Below the pieces are notes generated by a model. It was given only the letters and a program-made list of their open reading frames with translations, had not been told where the DNA came from and did not search any database. The position numbers were made by a program, and so were the translations under genes. A stretch of 64,000 nt of DNA, taken from Granulicella mallensis. Lineage in GTDB: Bacteria; Acidobacteriota; Terriglobia; Terriglobales; Acidobacteriaceae. Shown in pieces: positions 44,653 to 55,290 of this stretch; the first letter of the stretch is position 1; the number at the start of each line of letters is the position of its first letter. The stretch spans positions 62,001 to 126,000 of the forward strand of contig NZ_JACHIO010000015.1 in NCBI RefSeq assembly GCF_014203225.1, read 5' to 3'.

Positions 44653-46479
44653 TTGACGGATACTCCACAACTCGAAGCGTTGGTCCCTCGCAGCAAGGGG
44701 TTGACCTCCCGTTTCGGACCGGGATGGTTGCGCGAGTTCGCCCGCACACAGTGGGGCTGTACGATCTGGGAGCTCATCGTCCTGGTGGGCGTATCCGGCT
44801 ACTTCCTGCTCTTTTGTCTCATGCCGTACTTCGGTGGCGATCAACTGGGGCTGGTCGGCGCCGATGAGCCACGCTACGCGCAGATCGCACGCGAGATGCT
44901 CGCCGCGCATTCGGAGGACTGCCACGAGGTCCATGCCCGGATTACGCCGCACAGCCTGCGGCCCACGGACATTCACGCCTCCTACGTCTGCCTGATGGGC
45001 GGAACGGTGACCCCGATCCTCTACGGCAAGCCCTGGCTGGAGAAACCCGCGCTCTACTACTGGCGGGCGATGGGTTTCTTCAAAGAGTTTGGCGTCTCGG
45101 ACTGGTCGGCGCGGCTGCCTTCTGCCTCCGGCGCGGCGGCCCTGATCTTCCTGGCGTTCCTGCACCTGCGACGATTCCGGCCCGGTGGCCACCTGGACGC
45201 GGCACTCATCATGGTCTCGACCGTGGCGATCTTCTCGTTCGCGCGTGGGGCCTCCACGGACATGCAGCTCGCCGCGCCCTTCTGTATCGGCATGCTCGGC
45301 TGGTACGGGTGGTATGAGACCGGCAAGAAGTTCTGGCTCTTCGATCTGTACTTCTTCGGGGCGGCGGCCACGCTCGCCAAGGGTCCGGTTGCTCCCTTCC
45401 TGATGCTTGGCATCCTGGTGCTGTTCTGTGGCCTGCGTCGCGAGTGGTCGGCGCTGCGGCGCACCATCTGGCTGCCCGGAATCCTGCTGTACCTGGCGAT
45501 GGTGCTGCCCTGGTACATTGCGGTGCAGCGGCGCAACCCGAGCTTCTTCCGCCAGTTCTTTATCGAGCACAACCTCGAGCGCTTTGCGACCAACCGCTAC
45601 CAGCATCACCAGCCGGTTTATTACTACCTGGTGGTCCTGATCCTGGGGCTTATGCCGTGGACGGCGCTGGCCATCCGCGCTCTGGTCGATGCGGTCCAGG
45701 TCTCTATCGCAGAGTGGAAGGTGCGGCATAACCCGCAGCGCTATCTCGGCCATACCCGCGCCGGCGATGCGTTCCCTGAATTCCTCGTCCTATGGGCCCT
45801 GTTTCCGGTCCTGTTCTTCTCGTTTGCGGAGTCGAAGCTGCCAGGGTACATTCTGCCGTCGATCCCGCCACTGGCGATTCTCACCGGCGATTATCTCTTT
45901 CGCACTCGCCGCGCCGGTCTTCCCTCGTGGCTGTTGAGCCTGCATGCCGGACTGACCGGCCTTCTCACGTTCGTCCTGCTGCTGTGCCCGCAGTACATGG
46001 TCTACCAGCGCATCGTTCCGGCGGCGAAGACCTTTGTCTGGACCGCTGCGCTTGGCGTGCTGGCGGCATGGCTCATTATCTTCGTCGTGCAGCGTTACGG
46101 GGTTCGCCATGTTCGCACCGTAACGTTGATTCCTCTGGCGGGTCTGCTCTTCTTCCTGCTGAAGCTGAACGGACGCGTACTCGATCTGAACTACTCGGCA
46201 CGGCCTCTGGCTCGCGAGATCCAGCAGGCTGCTCCTGAAATTCCTGTGGTTGCCGTACAGGACGTTCGCCGCGACCTCGACTATGGCCTGGCCTTCTATC
46301 GCAACCAGAACGTCGTCCACTACGATACGGACGGCATTCCGGACGAAGAGCACGTGCTGGTGATCCCCACGCGCGAGGCCGATCAGATTCCTTCCCTGGT
46401 ACAGGGCCGCGTCTATCAGCAGCTCTTTCTCTATGAGACACAGGGTCTCTCCGTCTACAAGATCTATCCGCACAGTTGA
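44653..46479 (+). CDS. GT-C glycosyltransferase (ArnT/PMT family 39-like)
   Basis: The 608-residue integral membrane protein has about a dozen helices and the first periplasmic-loop motif with catalytic-type acid: GADEPRYAQIAREMLAAHSE (about 73-92). YGKPWLEKPALYYWRAMGFF follows, as in ArnT-type enzymes that move a sugar from undecaprenyl phosphate to lipid A or protein. The acceptor is unknown. The start is TTG 44653, overlapping the TGA (44654) of a 14-codon upstream frame that begins at ATG 44612. The region between the DHH gene and this start holds nothing else. Confidence 0.85.
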   Translation: MTDTPQLEALVPRSKGLTSRFGPGWLREFARTQWGCTIWELIVLVGVSGYFLLFCLMPYFGGDQLGLVGADEPRYAQIAREMLAAHSEDCHEVHARITPHSLRPTDIHASYVCLMGGTVTPILYGKPWLEKPALYYWRAMGFFKEFGVSDWSARLPSASGAAALIFLAFLHLRRFRPGGHLDAALIMVSTVAIFSFARGASTDMQLAAPFCIGMLGWYGWYETGKKFWLFDLYFFGAAATLAKGPVAPFLMLGILVLFCGLRREWSALRRTIWLPGILLYLAMVLPWYIAVQRRNPSFFRQFFIEHNLERFATNRYQHHQPVYYYLVVLILGLMPWTALAIRALVDAVQVSIAEWKVRHNPQRYLGHTRAGDAFPEFLVLWALFPVLFFSFAESKLPGYILPSIPPLAILTGDYLFRTRRAGLPSWLLSLHAGLTGLLTFVLLLCPQYMVYQRIVPAAKTFVWTAALGVLAAWLIIFVVQRYGVRHVRTVTLIPLAGLLFFLLKLNGRVLDLNYSARPLAREIQQAAPEIPVVAVQDVRRDLDYGLAFYRNQNVVHYDTDGIPDEEHVLVIPTREADQIPSLVQGRVYQQLFLYETQGLSVYKIYPHS

Positions 46480-46558
46480 CCCTGAGACTTCCTTATCCCA
46501 TCGATTCGCCGATTTGCACGGACACACGCGGGGGCAGTGTGAGACGATTGCCCCTAAC

Positions 46559-47563
46559 ATGACCTCCAGCGCTCAGATCTTCGGGGCTCCCACCTTCGGC
46601 TCTCAGATCGAAGTGCTGGATTTGCGCCATTTTTCAGCGGCGCAGTTGCGGCCTCTGCTGTTCGACGAGTGTGAGCGCTGGCAGAGCAGGCTGCGCTGGG
46701 ACTATACGAACTCGATGGAGCTGCTGCTGCAGTATCTCGACAGCCGTGTGCTGCCGGGGTTCGTCGCTCTGCATGGGGGCCGCGTCATCGGCTATACGTT
46801 CTGCGTCTTCGAGGCGGCCAAGGCTGTGATCGGCGATACGTATGCGCTCGGCGAGAGCGGGACGCTCAACAACCCTGTCTGCGAGACGCTGCTGCATCAC
46901 CTCATCGAGATGCTACAGGCGACGCCCGGCGTCGACCGCATCGAATCACAATTACTGATGTTCCCTCTGGGCGCGCTAGCCAGTCCGTATCTGTCGAGAG
47001 GGTTTCACAGCTTTCCCCGGCTGTTTATGGAACAGGATTTCGCAGAGTCGAAGCCGCTTGCCCCTCAGCCGGCATTGCCAGCATCGTTGAAGCTGCAACC
47101 CTGGCAGCCGGAGTTCTACGAAACGGCTGCCGAGTTGATCCATCGCTCCTATGCGGGGCACATGGACAGCCATATCAACGATCAATATCGCAGCGCGCAC
47201 GGCTCACTGCGATTTCTGCATAACATCGTCCGCTTTCCGGGCTGCGGCGCCTTCGATGCCGCGAACTCCTGGGTGCTGCGCGACGAACGCAGCGGCCGCC
47301 TGCAGGCCATGGTACTCAGCTCACGCGTGCGCTCCGATACCGGCCACGTAACGCAGCTTTGCGTTGCACCGGAGCTGCGCGGCTTTGGTCTGGGACGCAT
47401 CCTGATGCAGCAATGCGCAAGCGAGCTGGAACGAAGCGGAGGAACTTCGCTCTCCCTCACCGTGACTGAAGAGAATTTAAACGCACGCCGTCTCTACGAC
47501 GAACTAGGCTTCCGCACAGTACATCGCTTCGAAGCGATGGTGTGGGACGGCGGCAGCGAGTAA
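46559..47563 (+). CDS. GNAT-family N-acetyltransferase (double GNAT)
   Basis: The 334-residue protein starts at ATG 46559. Its C-terminal half carries the acetyl-CoA site HVTQLCVAPELRGFGLGRIL (about 262-281, with R/Q-x-x-G-x-G/A as RGFGLG), then LSLTVTEENLNARRLYDELG. The N-terminal half (VLDLRHFSAAQLRPLLFDEC, then FVALHGGRVIGYTFCVFEAA) looks like a degenerate GNAT fold, as in the mycothiol-synthase type of tandem GNAT. The substrate is unknown. It follows the glycosyltransferase by about 80 nt. Confidence 0.82.
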   Translation: MTSSAQIFGAPTFGSQIEVLDLRHFSAAQLRPLLFDECERWQSRLRWDYTNSMELLLQYLDSRVLPGFVALHGGRVIGYTFCVFEAAKAVIGDTYALGESGTLNNPVCETLLHHLIEMLQATPGVDRIESQLLMFPLGALASPYLSRGFHSFPRLFMEQDFAESKPLAPQPALPASLKLQPWQPEFYETAAELIHRSYAGHMDSHINDQYRSAHGSLRFLHNIVRFPGCGAFDAANSWVLRDERSGRLQAMVLSSRVRSDTGHVTQLCVAPELRGFGLGRILMQQCASELERSGGTSLSLTVTEENLNARRLYDELGFRTVHRFEAMVWDGGSE

Positions 47564-47580
47564 AGCAGAGTGCAGAAAAA

Positions 47581-47677
47581 CAGAGTGTAGAGAGTAGAGG
47601 ATAGAGCGTAGAGAAAGCTTGAAGTGCGATGGCGCTCCGGTTTTCTCTACACTCTATCCTCTACTCTCTACACTCTG
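47581..47677. terminator. Long palindrome between the GNAT gene and guaB
   Basis: The 26-bp arms 47581-47606 and 47652-47677 (containing AGAGAGTAGAGGATAGAG and its complement) are perfect, and GTAGAGAAA continues the stem inward after one mismatch. It lies between two convergent genes and can act as a bidirectional terminator. The unusual TAGAG-rich text is not part of families A to D. Confidence 0.7.
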
Positions 47678-47679
47678 CT

Positions 47680-49212
<1,533 letters not shown>

Positions 49213-49434
49213 CTATTGTTGCACTCTGGGCGTGATATGGGGTTAAATCCGGGCCAGTTTCGCAGTTGCGTCGGCGATGGTATATCTGGCATACCCGCTT
49301 GACGGCGGATCCAGCGGTTTCGGCTTAGCCCTCTACAGGGGCGAAGACTGTTTGCATGGTTTTCCCCCAGGAAAACCATCTTTACAAGCTTTCCAGTGTA
49401 ACGAGTAAAGCCGAAGCCGCTCCTTAGGAGCACA

Positions 49435-51234
49435 ATGTCACGATCCCGTAGAGAGTTCCTTGCCCAGGGTTCACTGGGCCTGCTGGCCGCCGCTATCATT
49501 CCGCAAACCACTGAGGCTGCTCAGGTTCCACAGACACCGGGAGCTCCTCCGGCGTTCGGTACAGCACCCCCGGTCGGCCCGGCTGTATCGCCGGAAACCT
49601 TCGCGGCGGCTGAAAAGCTCGTGCAGGTAGAGCTGACACCTGCCGACCGCGCGCAGGCTGCGGGGAACTGGCAGCAGTCGATGGCGACTGTGTACGAGCG
49701 GCGGGTCGGCCCACGCAAAGTAGCCATCGAAGAGGCCATTGCGCCCGCGACCGTGTGGAATCCGGTATTGACTGCGCCGCAGGCTGGAGCCGTTGCTACT
49801 GGTAAGTTTCAGCTTGGCGAAACGACAGGAGCATCGCTTCCAGCACATGATGAGGACATTGCCTTTGCGTCGGCGCTGCAGTTGTCGCATTGGATCCATG
49901 AGCGCAAGATCACGTCGGAGCGGCTGACGAAGATTTATTTAGCCCGGTTGGAGAAGCACAACAAGCAGTTGAACTGCGTCATCACGCTGACGGCGGATCA
50001 TGCGCTGGAGCAGGCGCGCAGGGCGGATGCGGAGCTCGCCGCAGGGCATGATCGCGGGCCGCTGCACGGGATTCCGTGGGGCGCGAAAGATTTGTTGGAT
50101 ACGGCAGGAATTCCCACGACCTGGGGCGCTGAGCCGTATCGCGACCGCATCCCCGCCAAAGATGCGGCGGTGACCCAGCGCCTGAATGAGGCGGGCGCGG
50201 TGCTGGTAGCGAAGCTTAGCCTCGGAGCGCTGGCGTTGAACGATGTCTGGTTCGGTGGACAGACGAAGAATCCGTGGCTGCTGGAAGAAGGAGCCTCGGG
50301 TTCAAGCGCTGGACCGGGTTCGGCGGTGGCGGCGGGATTGGTAGGGTTTGCTATCGGCAGCGAGACGCAGGGCAGCATCGTGAGCCCGTCGATGCGCTGC
50401 GGCGTGACGGGCCTGCGGCCCACGTATGGCCGCGTTCCCCGCACCGGCGCGATGACCCTGAGCTGGACGTGCGACAAGCTCGGAGCAATGACGCGCGGAG
50501 TTGTAGACACGATGCTGGTGCTGAACGCGATCTCAGGCCCCGACGGGCAGGACGACGCCTGCGTGCCCAGCAAGCTGGACTTTGCAGCAGGGAAGAGCGT
50601 ATCGGGTCTGCGTGTGGGGTATTTCCCAGCGTGGATGAAGGAGGCTCCGGCAACTGCGGTAGATCGCGCGGCTCTGGAGACGGTGAAGAAGCTGGGCATG
50701 GTGCCGGTGGAGGTGTTGCTGCCTGACTGGCCCTACGACTCGCTCAACATCATCCTCTTTGCCGAATCGGCGGCAGCGTTCGAGGAGTTGACGCTCAGCC
50801 ATAAGCTCGACGAGTTGAAGATGCAGGTTCCGGATGCGTGGCCGAATACGTTTCGTCAGTCGCGCTTTCTCTCCGCAGTCGATTTCGTGCAGGCCGACAG
50901 GCTACGCCGCAAGGTCGCGCTGGAGATGGCGCGGGTCATGTCCGAGGTCGATGTGCTGCTGGTTCCGTCGCTGCGCGATGAGGCGCTGGTAATCACGAAC
51001 TTTACGGGGCATCCCTCGCTGACGCTGCGTGCAGGATTTGTGGAGATCACCGAGGCCCGCAGCGATTGGGCTCCCGACCCGAAGCATCCTCTGCCGAAGT
51101 TCGCGACCCCGCGCCGTGTGCCGTATGGAGTGACGCTGATCGGAAGGCTCTTCGAGGAAGGAACTCTTGCTCAGGCGGGGATGGTGTTGGAGCAGGCGTT
51201 TGGAGTAGCGTCGGAGCGGCCGACAGGGTTTTAA
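49435..51234 (+). CDS. Tat-exported amidase-signature hydrolase
   Basis: The 599-residue protein opens with a Tat signal (SRSRREFLAQGSLGLLAAAI). The amidase-signature domain begins near residue 155 and has the catalytic Lys218 in GAKDLLDTAG, the cis-Ser region GSSAGPGSA (289-297) and GSETQGSIVSPSMRCGVTGL with the nucleophile Ser. Such enzymes hydrolyse amides. Export and lack of gatB/gatC neighbours argue against a GatA role. A 110-residue Ala/Pro/Thr-rich region separates the signal from the domain. The substrate is unknown. Confidence 0.88.
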   Translation: MSRSRREFLAQGSLGLLAAAIIPQTTEAAQVPQTPGAPPAFGTAPPVGPAVSPETFAAAEKLVQVELTPADRAQAAGNWQQSMATVYERRVGPRKVAIEEAIAPATVWNPVLTAPQAGAVATGKFQLGETTGASLPAHDEDIAFASALQLSHWIHERKITSERLTKIYLARLEKHNKQLNCVITLTADHALEQARRADAELAAGHDRGPLHGIPWGAKDLLDTAGIPTTWGAEPYRDRIPAKDAAVTQRLNEAGAVLVAKLSLGALALNDVWFGGQTKNPWLLEEGASGSSAGPGSAVAAGLVGFAIGSETQGSIVSPSMRCGVTGLRPTYGRVPRTGAMTLSWTCDKLGAMTRGVVDTMLVLNAISGPDGQDDACVPSKLDFAAGKSVSGLRVGYFPAWMKEAPATAVDRAALETVKKLGMVPVEVLLPDWPYDSLNIILFAESAAAFEELTLSHKLDELKMQVPDAWPNTFRQSRFLSAVDFVQADRLRRKVALEMARVMSEVDVLLVPSLRDEALVITNFTGHPSLTLRAGFVEITEARSDWAPDPKHPLPKFATPRRVPYGVTLIGRLFEEGTLAQAGMVLEQAFGVASERPTGF

Positions 51235-51274
51235 TGGGGCAGTTTCGCAAAGAGTGTCGAAGTTTTTGCTTTTT

Positions 51275-51433
51275 GTTTTTCTGGTTGTCATTCCCGGAGG
51301 GAATCTGCTTTCTGTTCGTAGGACCACATGTTCTATGTGTCCGCGCTGGTGTTGGTCTCCCGTGTCTTTGCGATGTCCCCAACAAACAGCAGATTCCCTT
51401 CGGGAATGACAACAAGAAAAGCAAAAGCAACAG
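51275..51433. repeat. Palindromic intergenic repeat, family D (copy 2)
   Basis: TTTTTCTGGTTGTCATTCCC and GGGAATGACAACAAGAAAAG are the outer arms, with GGAGGGAATCTGCTTTCTGT facing ACAGCAGATTCCCTTCGGG-type text inside. It follows the amidase gene. The rest of the gap up to 51720 holds the POTRA remnant and a promoter. Confidence 0.8.
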
Positions 51434-51451
51434 TCCTTTGCAGCGCACACT

Positions 51452-51600
51452 TTATCCACTATGCTCTTGGTGAAAATACTCTGACCAGCGCGTGAAGGTG
51501 ATCGTCAGATCGACCATATGCATCTGTGGATCGGCTGAGGACTGAAAGCTTGCACGGGTAGCTGGCCGAACGTCGTAGCGCGGTGTTGTGGGCGATGAGA
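51452..51600 (-). pseudogene. Decayed C-terminus of a third POTRA-only protein
   Basis: On the minus strand one frame reads SADPQMHMVDLTITFTRW before a TAA at 51452, against SADPQTHLVDLTITFVRG at the end of the intact gene at 53962. A second frame just upstream reads NTALRRSASY, against NNTALQALNGYS of the intact gene. The two are joined by a frameshift near 51560. Nothing recognisable remains further upstream. It is a remnant of a paralog that was cut off on the far side of the AT-richer insert. Confidence 0.75.
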
Positions 51601-51649
51601 GACTGGACACAGCTCCCGTCTTAGTGAAAATTGCTGTAAAAAAAACTGT

Positions 51650-51676
51650 TTGACAAAAGAGGGGGGGCCGTACAAG
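51650..51676 (+). promoter_or_regulatory. Candidate promoter with a G-tract spacer
   Basis: TTGACA (51650-51655) and TACAAG (51671-51676) are separated by 15 bases that contain seven consecutive G (51661-51667). An A8 tract lies just upstream (51638-51645). The transcript would lead into the Cys-rich peptide gene at 51721. The spacing is short, so the -10 call is tentative. Confidence 0.4.
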
Positions 51677-51720
51677 TTATCCGTAGAGAATTTCAACTTT
51701 TTACAAGGATATACAAACAC

Positions 51721-51969
51721 ATGGTTGTGTCCAAGCCTTTCCCTCTATCGATCCGAAGAGTTGTGCTGATGACAACTGTTGCTGGAGCAATATTTGCTGG
51801 TCTAGCGTATAGAAACAATTCAGCCGTGCTTGCCAGCGCCAATTGTTCTTGTGACGGCACATACTCGCCAGGAAAGTGTTCAAGTGGGCAACGATGCACA
51901 GATCAGGGCGGTGGCAACTGTGCGTGGGTAGATGACAGCAGTTGTCCGCAGCCGCAGCAACCGCAATAA
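51721..51969 (+). CDS. Small secreted Cys-rich peptide
   Basis: The 82-residue product has a basic N-terminus, a hydrophobic stretch (RVVLMTTVAGAIFAGLAY, about 13-30), then a compact domain after ASA with six Cys in 36 residues (C43, C45, C53, C58, C67, C74; text NCSCDGTYSPGKCSSGQRCT). It ends in PQPQQPQ. AAGGA lies 11 nt before ATG. It is probably exported and disulfide-bonded. The next gene is a broken thioredoxin-like protein, a plausible redox partner. I do not recognise the family. The region is AT-richer than the core genome. Confidence 0.7.
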   Translation: MVVSKPFPLSIRRVVLMTTVAGAIFAGLAYRNNSAVLASANCSCDGTYSPGKCSSGQRCTDQGGGNCAWVDDSSCPQPQQPQ

Positions 51970-52206
51970 GGGAACTATTTCTCTAGCCTAATGAACGATG
52001 GACAGCCTATACAGGGATATGGGCTGTCCATCGCATTGTCTCCGCTGTATATGCAGCATGAGAATTTAGTCAGGTGTGCGGATTGAATTCTCGCCTGCCT
52101 ATCTATCCAGTTGAATCTTTTCTGGTGAGATCGCTCGCCGCTTGTGGCGGCGATTTTTCATTGGTTTATAGCCAACCATCGCTGATGGTCGACGGAGATT
52201 AGTAGC

Positions 52207-52771
52207 ATGGCGATTTTTTGGCAAAAGATTCGAAGTGCAGTTCCAACTGTAATTTTCGCCGTAAGTCTCGCTGGAAACGTGACGTTAGGCCTTTTAGCCG
52301 TCAAATGGCATCATTCAATGCCAGCAATGTCTATAGTTAATCCAGATGCTCCAAAGCTTGGTACTTATGTTAGCTCGCTAAATGTTTCCTCTCTGCACGG
52401 GGATGATGCGGTCCTATCGCTTTCTCAAAAGAACCGTCTAACTGTGCTCTATGTCTTCACCTACGTGCGTATGGTGTCTCAGGAACAAGCAGAAAATATT
52501 CAATTTAGCCGCAGCTGAACATGATCGTTATGATTTTGTGGGTCTTTCTTTGACGGCCAAGGGTATTAATCAATATTTGGCATCCTCCCCTTTCAACTTT
52601 CCTGTCTATGTTGTAAATGAGGGGAAATTGCCTATCAATTTTAAATTGACCCTTACCCCGGATACGTTTGTGTTCTCGCGAGACGGTGAGCTAGAGCATA
52701 TTTTTGATGGCTACTATACTTCCGATACTGCAGCGAGTATTTCTTCGCTTTTCGGGGTGCATCTTGAATAG
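52207..52771 (+). pseudogene. Thioredoxin-fold (TlpA-like) membrane-anchored protein, frameshifted
   Basis: The first frame (52207-52518) gives a membrane anchor (TVIFAVSLAGNVTLGLLAV) and a redoxin start ending in NRLTVLYVF. The continuation lies in the next frame from about 52452: SPTCVWCLRNKQKIFNLAAA (CxxC active site), DFVGLSLTAKGINQYL, then FVFSRDGELEHIFDGYYTSD. Joined, they make one protein of about 185 residues. Two missing bases at 52455-52460 (TCTTCACC where TCTTCTCACC would keep frame) explain the break. It is either a pseudogene or a sequencing error. The Cys-rich peptide gene precedes it. Confidence 0.8.
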
Positions 52772-53003
52772 AGTGTTATGTTGCATTGTAATGGTAGGGG
52801 GATATTGAGTTGGATGTAGTTCTTCCGTTGCGCACTTAGATAGTAAGGCTTTTATTGATAAGCAGGTGCATTTAATTACATATAGTGGTGAGCAATTGCA
52901 GACTGTGTGGATCTTAGATTTGGGATTCTTTTTGAGGCAACCTTCGATTGGCTTGCTGAGTCAGGTCCCGTCCCTCCGGCGTCAATGTTGAGAAAGAGGT
53001 ACC

Positions 53004-53891
53004 GTGGCCGAACTCTTTGCGAGTAACAGCAGGAAGTTATTGCTCCTTGTGACTACATGGATGGCCACCGTCTCGGTCATGCCTGGGCAGGTAAATGCAG
53101 CAAGAAGTTCGTCTGAAGAGCAGATCTCAAACTCAGAAGCTAAAGTGCTTACCTTCGAGGTCGTTTCTGTTAGACCCCACAAGAATAATGACGGACACGC
53201 TTGGAATTTCAGTTATAGAACCGACGGGGTCAATGCTCCAGGGATCACTCTACGGAGATTTATTGAGCGTGCCTACGGAATCTTCAATGATGATCTGATT
53301 TCAGGATTGCCTGATTGGGCCAATTCTGCAAGGTATGACATCGAGGCGAAGGTGGGCAATTCAGATATAGCTGAGTTCCAGAAACTCAATCTGGATCAGC
53401 GCAGAAGTATGGTGCAGGCGCTTTTAGTGGATCGTTTCAAGTTGGTCGCCCACCATGAAGCCAAAGATCTTCCAATCTATGCGTTGGTCATCGCAAAGGA
53501 TAGCTCTAAGCTTCAGGAGTCGAAGTCAGGCGCTTTTACCTCGATCAAAGGGGTAGATTGCCTGGTAAAAGCAAGCGAACCCAACTCCCTGGTCGTCCAA
53601 TACTGTTCCATGGCGAGTTTGGCTCGGATGTTACGTGACGAAGCGAATTTAGATCGCACCGTTGTCGATAGGACAGGACTTACGGGTCACTATGATATTA
53701 GCCTGCATTGGGCTGCCGATGAGGATCCCCCTCCTGGTAGTAGCCAACAAGGGACTGGCCTTCTGCCAGAAGCTCCTGGGTCTTCTATCTTTGCGGCGCT
53801 TCAGAAACAGCTCGGGCTGAAATTGGAATCGACAAAAGGCCCGGTAGATACAATTGTCATCGATCACATCGAGACACCTTCGCCCAATTAG
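53004..53891 (+). CDS. TIGR03435-family soil-associated protein
   Basis: The 295-residue protein starts at GTG 53004 (GAGG 6 nt upstream) with a signal peptide (SRKLLLLVTTWMATVSVMPG). It has the family features FEVVSVRPHK (about 51-60), GVNAPGITLRRFIERAYGIF, SARYDIEAKVG, VQALLVDRFKLVAHHEAKDL (about 139-158), MASLARMLRDEANLDRTVVD and TGLTGHYDISLHWAAD. The family is expanded in Acidobacteria and Planctomycetes and has no known function. It is the last gene of the AT-richer insert; a half family D repeat (53893) follows. Confidence 0.9.
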   Translation: MAELFASNSRKLLLLVTTWMATVSVMPGQVNAARSSSEEQISNSEAKVLTFEVVSVRPHKNNDGHAWNFSYRTDGVNAPGITLRRFIERAYGIFNDDLISGLPDWANSARYDIEAKVGNSDIAEFQKLNLDQRRSMVQALLVDRFKLVAHHEAKDLPIYALVIAKDSSKLQESKSGAFTSIKGVDCLVKASEPNSLVVQYCSMASLARMLRDEANLDRTVVDRTGLTGHYDISLHWAADEDPPPGSSQQGTGLLPEAPGSSIFAALQKQLGLKLESTKGPVDTIVIDHIETPSPN

Positions 53892-53961
53892 TAGAGGAAT
53901 GACAACCAGAAAACAAAAGCAAAAGTACCTGTTGGGATAACAGGTGTGAAGCTCCTCGCTA

Positions 53962-55245
53962 CTAACGAGCCCCCGCACCACGCACAAACGTAATCGTAAG
54001 GTCGACAAGATGCGTCTGCGGATCGGCAGACGCTTTGAACCCTGCTGAGTACCCATTCAGCGCCTGCAACGCGGTGTTGTTTTTCAGAAAGCCTTTGATG
54101 TACTCCGCATCGTAGGGATCGCCCGGCTTCATGCGCCAGCCCGTATCGAAGTCTTTTTGCGCGACGGGCGAGAGGTTCAGCGGCGTCACGCTACGCAGGT
54201 GGTATTGTTCGCCCGGAACAACCGTAACGTTGTAGTTCACGGTGCGCGCGGCGGCATCGAGCGTCGCTCCCGGCTCGACGAAGACATCCATGTAGCCCTG
54301 GCGTTTGTAGGCTATGTCTATTGGAGCAAGTGTATCCAGCAGCAACTTCCGTGAGGCTATATCGCCGGGATGCAGCTTAGCCGTGGACAGTACCGCATCG
54401 GCGGTGACGATCGGAGTTCCCGCAAAGGCCAAAGTCCCAACATGGTAGGGCGTGCCCTCCTCTACCGTTGCGCTAAGGTCCACCTCGACGCCGGAGGATT
54501 CCGGCTGTGCGATCGTCCGGCTTACATGGACCAGCTTTGCATCCAGGTAACCGGCGTCGCGATACGGCTTGAGCAAAACGCTGGCTGTAGTTTCACCGGC
54601 GAGGCCTTCGTTGTAAGCCGCGCCGTGCAGCTTCAGGGCGAGCTTGTCTACATCGCTCGACATGGCAGGTGTAGTCCCTTGCAGCGCGATGCTGTGAATA
54701 TGCACTCCCGGACGGTCAACGCGATATTCGACGACTCGCAGGGGCTGCGCGGTGGAAGGTTCGAGTGTCTCGTGGATCACAGTTGCCGTCACACCCTTCG
54801 CAGCCAGTGCCTCTTGAATGGCGGCGTTGATGGCATCCGGCTGATTGCCTGCATCGGGCAACTGACCCTGGAACAGGGGAGCGGCCTTGTGCAGCGCTGC
54901 TGTCAATTCCTCGGGCGTGAGCCAGACAAAGTTTTCGAAGCCGGTCGCGGACAGATGCTGCGGGTCCAGTGGCTTCAGTGTGAAGGTGACCGCGAGCGCT
55001 CCCGAGGGACCCTCAACGCCTACGCCGACATCGTCGAAGTAGCCCGTGTCGATCAACCGTTGTGCCGCAGTTTGCAGATTCGCGGTCGAGACCTTCTGCC
55101 CACTATGGATTCCAGCCGCGGATTCCAGGTCAGCCTGGGCCCTCTTGCCGGGGTTCTTGAAGATGATCTTTCCGGAGGTGTATTGCGCGCAGGCAGGAAC
55201 GCTCGCAAGGAGCAGGACGATGGTCGCAAGGCTGAAACGTGGCAT
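53962..55245 (-). CDS. POTRA-repeat protein without beta-barrel (paralog 1)
   Basis: The 427-residue exported protein (start ATG 55245, MPRFSLATIVLLLASVPACA) resembles the POTRA part of BamA only: TGYFDDVGVGVEGPSGALAV, VHIHSIALQGTTPAMSSDVD, YHVGTLAFAGTPIVTADAVL and EQYHLRSVTPLNLSPVAQKD mark four or five units. No barrel follows; the C-terminus ends in HLVDLTITFVRGAGAR. It is 45 nt downstream of a second such gene on the same strand. A role as a periplasmic scaffold or substrate-binding adaptor is inferred. Confidence 0.75.
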   Translation of the reverse strand: MPRFSLATIVLLLASVPACAQYTSGKIIFKNPGKRAQADLESAAGIHSGQKVSTANLQTAAQRLIDTGYFDDVGVGVEGPSGALAVTFTLKPLDPQHLSATGFENFVWLTPEELTAALHKAAPLFQGQLPDAGNQPDAINAAIQEALAAKGVTATVIHETLEPSTAQPLRVVEYRVDRPGVHIHSIALQGTTPAMSSDVDKLALKLHGAAYNEGLAGETTASVLLKPYRDAGYLDAKLVHVSRTIAQPESSGVEVDLSATVEEGTPYHVGTLAFAGTPIVTADAVLSTAKLHPGDIASRKLLLDTLAPIDIAYKRQGYMDVFVEPGATLDAAARTVNYNVTVVPGEQYHLRSVTPLNLSPVAQKDFDTGWRMKPGDPYDAEYIKGFLKNNTALQALNGYSAGFKASADPQTHLVDLTITFVRGAGAR

Positions 55246-55290
55246 GGGTGGGCTCAGAGTAATGGAATGCCTGGCTGTACGCAAAACCTA

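Noticed and set aside
52440-52470. Programmed frameshift in the thioredoxin-like gene
   Set aside because: No slippery heptamer or downstream structure was seen; a two-base loss fits better.
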